Position numbers and translations under genes: made by a program. Shown here piece by piece: positions 25,467-35,088 of a DNA stretch of 50,516 bases (within the stretch, counting starts at the first letter, position 1; each line of letters opens with the position of its first letter). The DNA lies in contig NZ_FUWO01000012.1 of NCBI RefSeq assembly GCF_900167405.1, positions 1-50,516 of the forward strand, written 5' to 3'. The stretch comes from Globicatella sulfidifaciens DSM 15739. GTDB lineage: Bacteria; Bacillota; Bacilli; Lactobacillales; Aerococcaceae. A model generated the notes under the pieces. The model was not told where the DNA came from. It searched no databases and saw nothing but the letters and a program-made list of their open reading frames with translations.

Positions 25467-28025
25467 TTAGGAACTTTTTTTGTTAAAAACCAAAAATGTT
25501 CCTAATATTAATAGCATATAGCCCAATAACATCAAGTAAACAGTTTTTTTCGACCCGGTACTAGGTAACATACTAGAATAGATTAAATCATTGGCTGATA
25601 AGTCTGGTTTTAAAGTAGAATCTACGGTTCTTTCTGAATTAAAGTCATTTTCTGATGACTCTTGTTCTATTTCAACATTCTCATTATCGGTTGTTATTTC
25701 ATTCTCAATTGAGTTTTCCTCGCTTGGATTTTCTTCATTCGGTTCCTCTTTAGCTGAGTTTTCATCAATTGGACTTTCTTCGTTGTCCTTTTCAGAAGGT
25801 TCTTGAACAATATCGCCTGTTTTCTTTAATAACCAATTATCAGTCGTTCCCCAGGCTTCAGCATCAGCAGTCACGTGTAATCCAAAAATTAGTTCAGTTG
25901 ATTCTTTAAGTGTAAACTCAATATTAGCTTCCTGCCAATTCGCATAGCCTTTTAAATTAATCGTTGAAGTTAACAACATACCATCAGGATATTTAATGAA
26001 TGCATAAATATTTTCACTCTGCCCCGTTTGATCTCCTTGCATCAATAAATTAAACTGATACATTCCCGGTGCTAAAAATACTTTTTGTTCAACATCAAAA
26101 TCAATCGTTTGATCCGACCAAAAGTGCAGAGCATATTCGCCATCTTTTGGTGTATCATTAAGACGCGAAACATATCCTTCACTAATTGTATAACTATTAA
26201 GATTTTCTTCCTCAAAGCTAGGGTTATCTAATAAACTCTCAAATTGTTCTTTTGGTTCTTCTATTATTTCTCTTTCTGGTACCTCACCATAGCCATTATT
26301 TACTAATTCAAAGACTTTTATAGAAGGTAGTGCTTTACCATTGAAATCAAATAGCGCTTGGTTATCCCAAGCAGAACCACCATACGTTGATTCTGTTACA
26401 TTCGAATCATATTCTATCGCATGAGAAGAAGCCCATCCTGACCCATATTTTTCCCAAACAGGAAGATTCTGTTCCCAATTTGGTTTGCCTACGGGGACCC
26501 AAGCTGGTTCCCAATAAAAAATCCCCAACGCACCAGCTTTATTCGCTGCATCAATGACGTCTCGAATATTATTGGTTTGGCCCTGAACCGTTGCTTCATA
26601 GCCTCCCAAATCAGTATCTGACGTAGACCCGATAACATTCCCGTGACCATCACCGTCTTCAAGAGTATAAGCATAACTCGTTTCTGCAATTAATGTTTTC
26701 TTATTATAATCTTGACTAATTTGTTGTAAAACATTCGTTAAATTTTCTAGTTTTCCGTGCCAATATGAATAATAACTTGTCGCAAATACATCATAATCAA
26801 TAGCATAATCAGACAATCCTTTAGCAAAATTAAGTATAGTGTCTGTTTTCTCAGGATTAGTAAAATGAAGGGCAATTTGGATTCCTGGATCAATTTCTCG
26901 AATGGCTCTTGAGCCTTCTTTGAATAATTGATATTTTTCAATACCTTTTTCACCCGCAATACCACTACCTGTCGTTTCATTTCCTACTTGCACCATCGTC
27001 ACATTGACACCCGCTTTTTTTAGCTCCAACAAACTATCCTTAGTATATTCATAAAGAGCCGTGGCTTTTTCATCAACGGTCATCTCTTGCCAAGCCTTTG
27101 GAGCCAACTGACGTCCTGGATCCGCCCAAAAATCTGAGTAATGAAAATCAACTAAAACATTTAACCCTGCCTCAGTTGCACGTTTTCCAATTTCAATCGC
27201 TTTATCTAAATCATTATTGCCTCCACCATAACCGTTACCATCACTATCATAAGGATTATTCCATACTCTTATCCGAATATAATTGACACTGTTTTGTGCT
27301 AAATAATCAATCAAATCCACTTCTTTTCCATTTAAGTCATAATATTTTACACCACTTTGCTCTTGAGCTATCAAAGTTGATATATCAACTCCCTTTATGA
27401 AATCATCCGGTAAGTCTTCTACCTTTTCAACATAAAAATCAGTTGGTAAAACATCATTTAGTTCGTCTGAAATTTGTTCATCATTCATAGTAACTGCTGG
27501 AGTCGTTTCGTTATTATCTTTTTCTAAGTCGGTCTCTTTCGTTTCTCCTGACTCTTCACCATCAGGTGTCTCATTTACTGTTGTTTCAATTAAAGTATTT
27601 TCGGTGATTTTTTCCTCAGCCAAACTGCTTTCATTAACTACTTTTGTAGAACTACTTGCCATATCTTCATCCTCAACTCCATTATTTTCAATATTATCTA
27701 CTTCATTCATAGAGTTTTCTGTAAGTTCCTCAATAACCTCTTCATTTTTCTTGTCTTCAGTTTGTTCTGCAGGGGGCATATTTTCTAGTAGAGTACTAAC
27801 GATAGCTTCCTCATGATTAGTTTCCCTTACCACTTCCTTACTATCCTCATCAACTTTCTCTTTCATTGCTAGTTCTATACTTGTCCTAGATTCTAAATTA
27901 ATTAATTCACTTGAGATAACTTGATTGTTACTATCAACCTCTTGCGCAGAAACCGTCGCATTTGGCATTGCAATCATTAAAGATGTTCCTAACATGAATA
28001 AAAGCTTTTTTGCATTCATTCTCAT
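25467..28025 (-). CDS. ganB: wall-anchored GH53 endo-beta-1,4-galactanase with CBM61-like domain
   Basis: 852 aa. Signal peptide 1-28; acidic low-complexity stalk about 30-200; GH53 catalytic domain about 205-580; carbohydrate-binding region about 598-738 resembling CBM61 (LLDNPSFEE...YALHFWSDQ...NWLLKKTGD); acidic spacer; LPSTG sortase signal at 820-824, hydrophobic helix and KKSS. Catalytic residues are the acid/base Glu350 (VGNETTG) and the nucleophile Glu448 (IAETSYAYT). RIRVWNNP, DFHYSDFWADPG and YWEPAWVP are family blocks. It cuts beta-1,4-galactan (pectic type I arabinogalactan side chains) at the cell surface. It is last in the gan locus, 258 bp behind ganA, with its own candidate cre site. 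AAGGAGG ribosome site. Confidence 0.93.
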   Translation of the reverse strand: MRMNAKKLLFMLGTSLMIAMPNATVSAQEVDSNNQVISSELINLESRTSIELAMKEKVDEDSKEVVRETNHEEAIVSTLLENMPPAEQTEDKKNEEVIEELTENSMNEVDNIENNGVEDEDMASSSTKVVNESSLAEEKITENTLIETTVNETPDGEESGETKETDLEKDNNETTPAVTMNDEQISDELNDVLPTDFYVEKVEDLPDDFIKGVDISTLIAQEQSGVKYYDLNGKEVDLIDYLAQNSVNYIRIRVWNNPYDSDGNGYGGGNNDLDKAIEIGKRATEAGLNVLVDFHYSDFWADPGRQLAPKAWQEMTVDEKATALYEYTKDSLLELKKAGVNVTMVQVGNETTGSGIAGEKGIEKYQLFKEGSRAIREIDPGIQIALHFTNPEKTDTILNFAKGLSDYAIDYDVFATSYYSYWHGKLENLTNVLQQISQDYNKKTLIAETSYAYTLEDGDGHGNVIGSTSDTDLGGYEATVQGQTNNIRDVIDAANKAGALGIFYWEPAWVPVGKPNWEQNLPVWEKYGSGWASSHAIEYDSNVTESTYGGSAWDNQALFDFNGKALPSIKVFELVNNGYGEVPEREIIEEPKEQFESLLDNPSFEEENLNSYTISEGYVSRLNDTPKDGEYALHFWSDQTIDFDVEQKVFLAPGMYQFNLLMQGDQTGQSENIYAFIKYPDGMLLTSTINLKGYANWQEANIEFTLKESTELIFGLHVTADAEAWGTTDNWLLKKTGDIVQEPSEKDNEESPIDENSAKEEPNEENPSEENSIENEITTDNENVEIEQESSENDFNSERTVDSTLKPDLSANDLIYSSMLPSTGSKKTVYLMLLGYMLLILGTFLVFNKKSS

Positions 28026-28100
28026 TATTTCATCGGCCTCCTTCTTATTTTTGTCATTGCGATTACCTCAAAATTAATATTTCACGCTCCTTTCACATTG

Positions 28101-28114
28101 AGTTAACGCTTACA
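28101..28114 (-). promoter_or_regulatory. candidate CcpA cre site before ganB
   Basis: On the minus strand TGTAAGCGTTAACT matches the cre consensus TGWNANCGNTNWCA at every defined position but the last. It lies between ganA and ganB, 76 bases before the ganB start, and suggests catabolite repression of the surface galactanase. Confidence 0.55.
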
Positions 28115-28130
28115 TTTTATTCGAATAGTA

Positions 28131-28182
28131 GGTGGGCAGGAAGTAGAAAATCGAATGATTTTCGCTTCGTCTACCCACTCCT
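28131..28182 (+). repeat. dispersed hairpin repeat copy between ganA and ganB
   Basis: GGTGGGCAGGAAGTAGAAAATCGAATGATTTTCGCTTCGTCTACCCACTCC, described by its halves, forms a near-perfect hairpin of about 20 paired bases. To its right the accessory module appears reversed: CTGTTTGAGACCACTCAACCACTGCGCG (about 28186-28213). Confidence 0.85.
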
Positions 28183-28283
28183 GCACTGTTTGAGACCACT
28201 CAACCACTGCGCGTATAATTAATGAGCCATAACTTGATTGAATTTTTAATATTTTTGCTCAGACTGTTATGATTTCTTTGTGT

Positions 28284-30326
28284 TTAACGTCTTTTTAAGA
28301 CCTTAACTCCATAGACTGGTAGTGAAATATTTTTACCTTGGGTTTCACCAGAAATAATATCCACTGTCTCCTCCTTTACGGTAATAGATTGTGGGTGTTC
28401 AGAAAAGTTCATCACAAAGTAATAATCTTGATTATTTTTTGTTCTAGATTGAACAGATACAACTGGATTTCCATTAACAACAAAGGGATTACTTAAATCA
28501 AACTCCTCGATGATCGCATCATAGATAGTATTTAAAGATGATACTTCCGTTCTCGCCCCGATGAAGTACGCTTGACCTTTTCCAAATGTATTTACAGTAA
28601 CAGCTGGAGTACCTGCATAGAAATCTTTTTCATAACTTGCCAAAGTCTTAGCTGATAATAAGTCAATCACTGATTGATAGTCTTTAGTCTCAACAGTGGT
28701 TCCATCTAAAAATGTTATTTGATTATATTGACTTGGATAATACGTATCCGTTTCAAGAACAGAAATGCCAAATAATTCTTGTAAAGGTTCAGGCCAACCA
28801 CCTAAATAAGTTAAATCCGATTCATTTACTAATCCTGTCAAGTAAGTAGAAACTAAAATACCGCCCGAATGCACATATTCTTGCAACTTGATCATAGTAC
28901 TTTCATCTATCATATATAGCATTGGTATGATTACCAACTTATATTTCGATAAATCGTGTTCTTTAGTCACAACATCCACTTCAATATCACGATCCCAGAA
29001 ATAGCGATAATGATCTTGTAATGTATGTGGATAGCGTTTTGTTTCTAATCCAAAACCTTGTGCATCATCTAATGCCCATTTGTTTTCCCAATCATAAATC
29101 ATCGCAACTTTTGCATGCTTATCACTTGTCTTAACCTCTTGTATTTTTTCAAGCACTTCGCCTACAAGACTGACTTCTCGGAACACACGATTATTTTCAG
29201 AATTATCATGATCGACGACTGCGCCATGAAATTTTTCACTTGAACCGCGCGATTTACGCCATTGGAAATAAAGATTACTATCAGACCCATGTGCAATAAA
29301 TTGTAAAGAGGACAACAAATGCATTCCCGGTCTCTTTGTTTTATTAACTTTATGCCAATTAACACCGCTTGGAGTTGACTCCATAATTAAGAAAGGTTTT
29401 TGTTTCAAACTGCGATATTGATCATTAATAAAACCAACTTTACTTGCTAAATCTGCAGTAGTTCCCCAATCATTATGCCAAGCTGGATAACAATCCCAAC
29501 TGATAATATCGACATGCTGAGAAAATTTAGCATAATCTAGACTTTGGAAAGGAATAAGATCATCTGTATCCGCCATAAAATTAGTGGTAATCGGAATATC
29601 CGGGGTAATCTGACGAATATCTTTAATCTCATGTTCATAGAAATCAATTGTTTGATCGGTCACAAATCTTTTCCAGTCTAAATTTAAACCATGCACTGCA
29701 TTCTCACCAATAGGTGAAGGAGACTCTATTTGATCCCAATCTGTTATTGTATGACTCCAAAACGGTCCCCACCAAGCATAATTAACTTCATCTAAAGTTT
29801 TATACTTATCTTTAACCCATTGTCTAAAATTCGCTTGACAATAATCACAGTGACACTCACCAGAATATTCATTTGAAATATGCCACATTAATAGAGCCGG
29901 ATGGTTCTTATATCGCTCTGCTAGAAGTTTATTGATAATCGCTATTTTTTCTCGATATACCGGTGAAGAAAAGCAATGATTATGACGTCCACCATGTAAC
30001 ATTTTTTCACGTCGTTCATTTGTACGCAACACCTCAGGATATTTATGCGACATCCAAGCTGGTCTAGCCCCACTAGGAGTTGATAAAATAACATTGCCAC
30101 CTATTCCCGCAATATCATCCATAATCTTATCTAACCATTCAAAATTAAATTGACCTTCTTCAGGCTCAAGTGTCGCCCATGAAAACATTCCTATCGAAAA
30201 TGTATTGGTATTCGCTTTTTGCATCAATTCAATATCTTTTTCTAATATCTCTGGATAATTTAACCATTGATCGGGATTGTAGTCTCCACCATGTAAAAAC
30301 CTTTTCTCACTCATATATTTATTCAT
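28284..30326 (-). CDS. ganA: GH42 beta-galactosidase
   Basis: 680 aa, typical GH42 length, no signal peptide, so cytosolic. The acid/base is Glu153 (WHISNEYSGECHC) and the nucleophile Glu316 (LIMESTPSGVNW). The zinc cluster of many GH42 enzymes is complete: Cys118, Cys158, Cys160, Cys163. The opening LHGGDYNPDQW is the family entry. It hydrolyses galacto-oligosaccharides imported by the adjacent ABC system; GanA of Bacillus subtilis does this for galactan fragments. ATG with AGGAGAATGAA. It lies 9 bp behind the ganQ stop, in one operon with the transporter genes. Gene name is by locus synteny. Confidence 0.95.
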   Translation of the reverse strand: MNKYMSEKRFLHGGDYNPDQWLNYPEILEKDIELMQKANTNTFSIGMFSWATLEPEEGQFNFEWLDKIMDDIAGIGGNVILSTPSGARPAWMSHKYPEVLRTNERREKMLHGGRHNHCFSSPVYREKIAIINKLLAERYKNHPALLMWHISNEYSGECHCDYCQANFRQWVKDKYKTLDEVNYAWWGPFWSHTITDWDQIESPSPIGENAVHGLNLDWKRFVTDQTIDFYEHEIKDIRQITPDIPITTNFMADTDDLIPFQSLDYAKFSQHVDIISWDCYPAWHNDWGTTADLASKVGFINDQYRSLKQKPFLIMESTPSGVNWHKVNKTKRPGMHLLSSLQFIAHGSDSNLYFQWRKSRGSSEKFHGAVVDHDNSENNRVFREVSLVGEVLEKIQEVKTSDKHAKVAMIYDWENKWALDDAQGFGLETKRYPHTLQDHYRYFWDRDIEVDVVTKEHDLSKYKLVIIPMLYMIDESTMIKLQEYVHSGGILVSTYLTGLVNESDLTYLGGWPEPLQELFGISVLETDTYYPSQYNQITFLDGTTVETKDYQSVIDLLSAKTLASYEKDFYAGTPAVTVNTFGKGQAYFIGARTEVSSLNTIYDAIIEEFDLSNPFVVNGNPVVSVQSRTKNNQDYYFVMNFSEHPQSITVKEETVDIISGETQGKNISLPVYGVKVLKRR

Positions 30327-30335
30327 TTCATTCTC

Positions 30336-31193
30336 CTATCCTTTTGTTCCTCCAGTTGTTAACCCAGAAACAAAATGTTTTTGTAATGACAAGAACACTA
30401 ATGCGATTGGAATACTAATCAAAATAGCTCCAGCAGCAAAAGTTGTATAACTTGCTCCCATCTTATCAGTAACCAATTTATATAAGCCTATTGGTAAGGT
30501 ATAATATTCTGGTTGTCTTAGTAAAACCGATGATAATGCGAAATCACCTAATGGTCCAGTAAAGCCATTCATCGCTACTACTGCTAACATCGGACGCGAT
30601 AATGGTAATAAAATCTGTAAAAATATTCGCGTATTTTTAGCGCCATCAATTTTTGCACTCTCATCTAAATCGATTGGTATCGAATCAAAATAGCCTTTCA
30701 TTAAATAGGTATTCATAGGAATTTGTCCACCTACATAAATTAGTATCAATAACCAATGACTGTTTATTAACCCTAACATTTGTGCTAAAACAAAGATAGC
30801 AATTAGGGCTGAGAATTGGGGTATCATTTGTAATAGTAAAAAGAGCATTAATCCATTTTTTCTACCTTTAAAACGAAATCTCGAAAAAGAATACGCAGTC
30901 ATTGAAACAAAAATTAACGACAAAATCATTGTAAAGAAACTTATTTTCAAAGAATTCAAATACCAACGACTATATAAAAGAGTTCCTTCATTAGCAAACA
31001 ATCTTTTATAATGGGTTAATGAAGCATTTTTAGGTATTAAACTCGTTGAGATTAAACTATTTCCTGGGTTAAAGCTAGCACCAACAGTCCATAATAATGG
31101 ATAAATAATAACCACACAAACAATGATTAATAATAAATAAGTTGACAGAAGTCGTGTACGACGTTGTTTTGTTAAGGAATGTGTTTTTTCCAC
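30336..31193 (-). CDS. ganQ: ABC sugar permease, MalG/GanQ-like
   Basis: 285 aa, six membrane helices. The MalG-type EAA loop DESAKIDGAKNTRIFLQILLPLSRP contacts the ATPase. The start is GTG at 31193, sharing one base with the ganP stop, with AAGGAGGT eight bases before, so translation is coupled to ganP. It partners GanP to move galacto-oligosaccharides delivered by the lipoprotein GanS. The cluster has no ATPase gene; Firmicute relatives borrow MsmX (family knowledge). Confidence 0.93.
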   Translation of the reverse strand: MEKTHSLTKQRRTRLLSTYLLLIIVCVVIIYPLLWTVGASFNPGNSLISTSLIPKNASLTHYKRLFANEGTLLYSRWYLNSLKISFFTMILSLIFVSMTAYSFSRFRFKGRKNGLMLFLLLQMIPQFSALIAIFVLAQMLGLINSHWLLILIYVGGQIPMNTYLMKGYFDSIPIDLDESAKIDGAKNTRIFLQILLPLSRPMLAVVAMNGFTGPLGDFALSSVLLRQPEYYTLPIGLYKLVTDKMGASYTTFAAGAILISIPIALVFLSLQKHFVSGLTTGGTKG

Positions 31194-32482
31194 TACGATC
31201 TACCTCCTTCTTTAAATGAATTCGTTCTTCTAAATTGCCATAAAGCAATCGCAATTACAAAGATTGAGAGTAAAATAGTTAAAGCTGCTGCCAACGCATA
31301 CTGACTCTTTTGCATCGTTAATTTATAAATCCACGATACAAGGATATCGGTACCACCAGCTGTTGATCCTGGAACAGCTGGTCCTCCAGAATTAAATAGA
31401 TAAATAATATTAAAGTTATTAAAATTAAAAGTATACTGCGTAATAATGATTGGTGCCATCGAATATAAAATTAATGGTAAGGTAATTTTTCTAAATTTTT
31501 GAAAACCATTTGCTCCATCGATGGTGGCAGCTTCATACAAATCGTTTGGAATAGATTGTAACGTTCCGGTCGTCACAATGAAGATATATGGAAATCCTAA
31601 CCATCCTTGTATCATTAATAATGCAATTTTAGTCCAATTTGCATCGATCAACCATGGGATTGGGGAAACTCCAATTAAACTTAAAATGGAATTATTAATC
31701 GCTCCAAAAGTATCATTAAACATTCCGGAAAACACCATAATCGTTACAAAACCTGGAACAGCCCATGGTAAAACAAGTATGGTTCGGAATAATTTTTTAA
31801 ATTTTAAGTCCTTTTGGTGAACGACAATGGCTAACAAAATACCAATTGAAACTTGTAAAGTTGAAGCGACTAAAGTCCATATAACCGTCCAACCCAATAC
31901 ATTAAAAAATGTCTCTCGCCAAATATCAACAGTAAAGATTTTAGCAAATGTTTCAAGCCCCACCCAATCAGCTAGATTCGCTGGCGCTGAATGATATAAA
32001 TCGTAATTAGTAAAAGCCAATGCAATACTAAATAAAATTGGAAAAATAACAGAAAATACTAATAAGAAAAAAGCGGGACTACTCATTAAATAAGGATATC
32101 CCTCACTTAATAATGCCTGGTAACTCTCCACAATGTTATTCACCGCATTGCCTTCATCTATCTTGCGTCCATTACGAAAAGCATCTTTTAAATTTAAATA
32201 ATAAAATCCTAAACCGAATATTAGGACTATCAACGCAACCAAACCTTCAGCTAAAAGGAAAATTGAATTATCACGAGGTAACTCTGTTCCTAAGGTAAAT
32301 AATCCCCAAATACCCATATTCAATAAATCTTTGAATACAAAGAAGTAAGAAACTGTAATAACGAGAAAAATAAGCCCTTTAATATATTGTCGATTATAAA
32401 TCTGCCCCAATCCAGGAACTACTGATAGAATTGTGGCATTTTTTGCATTTTTTGATGAGTAAGATTGATCACTCATAATCAT
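31193..32482 (-). CDS. ganP: ABC sugar permease, MalF/GanP-like
   Basis: 429 aa. The N-terminal extra part (PGLGQIYNRQYIKGLIFL) is usual for the long MalF/GanP subgroup with added N-terminal helices. The permease core follows, with the EAA loop EAATIDGANGFQKFRKITLPLI. It is the second gene of ganSPQA, 55 bp behind ganS and overlapping ganQ by one base. Membrane subunit of the galacto-oligosaccharide importer. A start two codons downstream (second Met) is also possible. Confidence 0.93.
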   Translation of the reverse strand: MIMSDQSYSSKNAKNATILSVVPGLGQIYNRQYIKGLIFLVITVSYFFVFKDLLNMGIWGLFTLGTELPRDNSIFLLAEGLVALIVLIFGLGFYYLNLKDAFRNGRKIDEGNAVNNIVESYQALLSEGYPYLMSSPAFFLLVFSVIFPILFSIALAFTNYDLYHSAPANLADWVGLETFAKIFTVDIWRETFFNVLGWTVIWTLVASTLQVSIGILLAIVVHQKDLKFKKLFRTILVLPWAVPGFVTIMVFSGMFNDTFGAINNSILSLIGVSPIPWLIDANWTKIALLMIQGWLGFPYIFIVTTGTLQSIPNDLYEAATIDGANGFQKFRKITLPLILYSMAPIIITQYTFNFNNFNIIYLFNSGGPAVPGSTAGGTDILVSWIYKLTMQKSQYALAAALTILLSIFVIAIALWQFRRTNSFKEGGRS

Positions 32483-32537
32483 TACACCTACCTTTATTAA
32501 AGGCGACGAAAGATTCGTCGCCCATGAATTTCTCTAA

Positions 32538-33812
32538 TTATTGTTGAGTCGTTGCTTCTATATCGTTAGCAATTTGTTCTACTGCTTGCTCTAATGCATC
32601 TTTTGGCTCAGCTTTTCCTGTTGCAATTGTTTGAAGTGCTTGATCAATTGGTATCCATACAGAGTTCATTGCAGTGATACCTGGCATCAATTCAGCATAT
32701 TGTGATTGTAAAGCAATCGCGGCTGCCGCTTCACTTTCTTGAACACTTGGGTCTTCAGCTAGCGCTAGCACAGCTGGAACTTCTTTTGTTTTTTCATAGC
32801 GAACTTTTGAATTTTCTTCATTCGCAATAAATTTAACAAATGCTTCTGCTAATTCTGGGTGTTTTGTATAACTACTTACATTATAACTTTTGACACCAAT
32901 GAATGAGCCCATATGTTCGCCATTAGGTAACATTGGTAATTCTTTAACTCCATAATTAATGCCTGCTTCTTTATAAGGTTCAACGTTCCAAGGACCAGAG
33001 ATTACCGCTACAGCTTTTCCTTCAGTAAATAATGAATCTAACACATTGATACCTTGTTCGCCGATAATTCCTGATGGGAATACTTTTTCGTCATAGAACT
33101 TTTTGATATATTCAGCTCCTTCGATAGCACCCTCGTTAGCAAGACCTAAATCTTCTGGGTTAAGCTCTCCGTCCTTCTCGCCGAATACATAAGATCCAAA
33201 TCCTCCCATTACCCCTTGAGCATAGTAAAGTGTATCCCATAGTGCTAATAAACCATATTTTTCACCATCAGAATAGTTTTTAGAAAACTCAAACCATTCG
33301 TCAGTAGTATTCGGTAGTTCTTCTTCTGAAATTAAGTCTTTATTGTAAAATAAAATTTGTGTTTCTACCGCTTTTGGCAGTCCGTATACTTTTCCATCAA
33401 CAGTTTGCGATTGCATAGCTGCTTCAGTATAAATTCCTTTTAATTCATCATCTACGGTTAATTCTTTCAGTAATCCTTCTGTCACAGCAGTCCCTACTTG
33501 ATCACTCGGAATAGTAATCACATCTGGGCCTGTTCCTGCTGGTCCGTCCAAACGTAAATCCTCTATATGGTCTGCGTAAGATTTTTCTACCATCGTGATT
33601 TTTACATTATTTTCTTCTTCAAATTTTTTAATTGCATCTTCAATCCCTACACCTTTGGCTTGATCTTCCCAAACTAAAAGTTCTGTTGGTTCAGAATTTT
33701 CTGTTGTACTTAGATCGTTTGAAGTTACTGTTGCATCATTCTCTTTTGGTCCACATCCTGCTAACCCTAAAACGACTAAACTGCTAAGCAATAAACTTGA
33801 TATTTTTTTCAT
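32538..33812 (-). CDS. ganS: extracellular sugar-binding lipoprotein, GanS-like
   Basis: 424 aa. Lipoprotein signal peptide with lipobox LAGC (Cys20). The mature part is a MalE-type type-1 solute-binding protein: LLVWEDQAKGVGIEDAIKKFEEENN, GPDVITIPSDQVG, YGLPKAVETQILFYNKDL, VAVISGPWNVEPYKEAG, all typical of maltodextrin/galacto-oligosaccharide binders. It is the first gene of the ganSPQA operon, with the promoter 33846-33874 and operator-like palindromes just upstream, divergent from ganR. ATG with AAAGGAGCC. Confidence 0.93.
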   Translation of the reverse strand: MKKISSLLLSSLVVLGLAGCGPKENDATVTSNDLSTTENSEPTELLVWEDQAKGVGIEDAIKKFEEENNVKITMVEKSYADHIEDLRLDGPAGTGPDVITIPSDQVGTAVTEGLLKELTVDDELKGIYTEAAMQSQTVDGKVYGLPKAVETQILFYNKDLISEEELPNTTDEWFEFSKNYSDGEKYGLLALWDTLYYAQGVMGGFGSYVFGEKDGELNPEDLGLANEGAIEGAEYIKKFYDEKVFPSGIIGEQGINVLDSLFTEGKAVAVISGPWNVEPYKEAGINYGVKELPMLPNGEHMGSFIGVKSYNVSSYTKHPELAEAFVKFIANEENSKVRYEKTKEVPAVLALAEDPSVQESEAAAAIALQSQYAELMPGITAMNSVWIPIDQALQTIATGKAEPKDALEQAVEQIANDIEATTQQ

Positions 33813-33845
33813 CTGTCTGGCTCCTTTATTACTATTATTATCCTA

Positions 33846-33983
33846 AGTATATAAGAAAACGTTTCATTTGTAAATAGTTTTATTTAAAGAATTTAATTTA
33901 TTTAGTAAATATTTTTACCAATTATCGTGGATATAGTTGCACAACCATGATAAAAACGTTATAATTCTAATAAATAGTTTTAC
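33846..33983 (-). promoter_or_regulatory. ganS promoter and candidate GanR operators
   Basis: On the minus strand -35 TTTACA (33869-33874), a 17-bp gap and -10 TATACT (33846-33851) precede ganS. Three palindromes of the form GTAAANNNNTTTAY lie at 33870-33883 (overlapping the -35), 33905-33918 (perfect arms) and 33970-33983 (near the ganR side). A different palindrome, GAAAACGTTTC (33855-33865), fills the spacer. The layout fits a LacI-type repressor controlling both divergent genes. Confidence 0.6.
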
Positions 33984-34019
33984 TAACTAATATAAAAATA
34001 ATTTTTATTGAGGTAACAA

Positions 34020-35021
34020 ATGACAACAATTAAGGATATAGCATACCATTCTGGGTATTCTTCAGCGACAGTCTCTCGCCTACTTAAAGGAGACGAAAAC
34101 TTATCCATAACCGAAGAGACCAGACAAAAAATAATCCATACTGCCCTAACTTTAGGATATGATCGCTCTAAGATTAAAACGACACTTGAAAAAATTGCAG
34201 TACTATCTTGGTTAAGTGATGAGGAAGAATTGCAAGACGTTTATTTTCGCAATCTGAAAATTAATTTAGAGAAATATGCAAAATTAAATAATATGGAAAT
34301 ATTTACAATCAAGCAAGACAAAGGTCTAGATTCTATTCCCAAAAATATTTCTGGTTTTATTGCTTTGGGTTCTTTTTCTGAAAAAGAAATACAAAAATTA
34401 AAAAATAGCTATACTAATGGCGTCTTTTTAGAAATTAATCCCGAACCCGATTATTTTGATACTGTGAAGCCCGATACCGATCGGATGACAGTCAAAGCGA
34501 TTGATTATTTTAGAGAAAAAGGCTATCAAAAAATTGGTTTTATCGGTGGAAATTATTACAATCATTTTAATGATACGATTGACATGGATAGTCGTGAGGT
34601 AACTTTTCGTCATTATCTTTCAACTTTGGGACTACTTAATGAAAAATATATTTTGAGCGAAGGACGCTTTTCTGTAGAACAAGGTTATAATCTAGTAAAA
34701 AATAATATTTCAAAATGGAAAGATGATCTACCCGAAGCGATTTTTATTGCATCTGATACGATTGCAATCGGCTGTTTGCAAGCTTTTAATGAATTGCAAA
34801 TCAATATTCCGGATAATATTGAAATCATTAGCATTAACGATAATGATATCTCAAAATTTGTCTCCCCCCCATTAACTACTTTCAGAATCGAGGCTGAAGA
34901 GATAGCAAAGACTACTATTGATATGTTAGTTGATCAAATTGTCTATAACCGAAAAACAACTAAAACCGTTTTACTTAATTCTGAATTAATCATTCGCAAA
35001 AGTTTTGTTCCAAAAAAATAG
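34020..35021 (+). CDS. ganR: LacI-family regulator of the galactan locus (GanR-like)
   Basis: 333 aa. The N-terminal helix-turn-helix reads TTIKDIAYHSGYSSATVSRLLKGDENLSITEETRQKI, the standard LacI-family hinge-helix arrangement. A periplasmic-binding-like effector domain follows, with GFIGG, FIASDTIAIGCLQAFNELQINIPDNIEIISIND near the effector cleft. It is divergent from ganS over 207 bp carrying three related palindromes, as GanR is in Bacillus subtilis, where it is released by galactobiose. ATG with GAGGT. It ends at a strong hairpin terminator. Confidence 0.9.
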   Translation: MTTIKDIAYHSGYSSATVSRLLKGDENLSITEETRQKIIHTALTLGYDRSKIKTTLEKIAVLSWLSDEEELQDVYFRNLKINLEKYAKLNNMEIFTIKQDKGLDSIPKNISGFIALGSFSEKEIQKLKNSYTNGVFLEINPEPDYFDTVKPDTDRMTVKAIDYFREKGYQKIGFIGGNYYNHFNDTIDMDSREVTFRHYLSTLGLLNEKYILSEGRFSVEQGYNLVKNNISKWKDDLPEAIFIASDTIAIGCLQAFNELQINIPDNIEIISINDNDISKFVSPPLTTFRIEAEEIAKTTIDMLVDQIVYNRKTTKTVLLNSELIIRKSFVPKK

Positions 35022-35023
35022 TT

Positions 35024-35069
35024 AAAAGGACAATAGTCAATCACCAACCGGTGTTACTATTGTCCTCTT
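35024..35069 (+). terminator. ganR terminator, copy 1 of an identical 46-bp hairpin
   Basis: GGACAATAG (35028-35036) pairs with CTATTGTCC (35057-35065) around an inner CACC/GGTG stem. The same 46 bases occur again at 35918-35963. The T-run is short on the plus strand (TCTTA), so termination strength is moderate. Confidence 0.75.
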
Positions 35070-35088
35070 AAATTGAATACAAACCAAT

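Noticed and set aside
25470-25506. Inverted repeat TAGGAAC/GTTCCTA at the 3' end of ganB as a terminator
   Set aside because: It lies inside the coding end and is followed by AAAAATAG rather than a T-run on the transcript strand.
33855-33865. GAAAACGTTTC as a CcpA cre site in the ganS promoter
   Set aside because: It is one base short and mismatched at the outer positions against the cre consensus on both strands; kept only as an unnamed palindrome.
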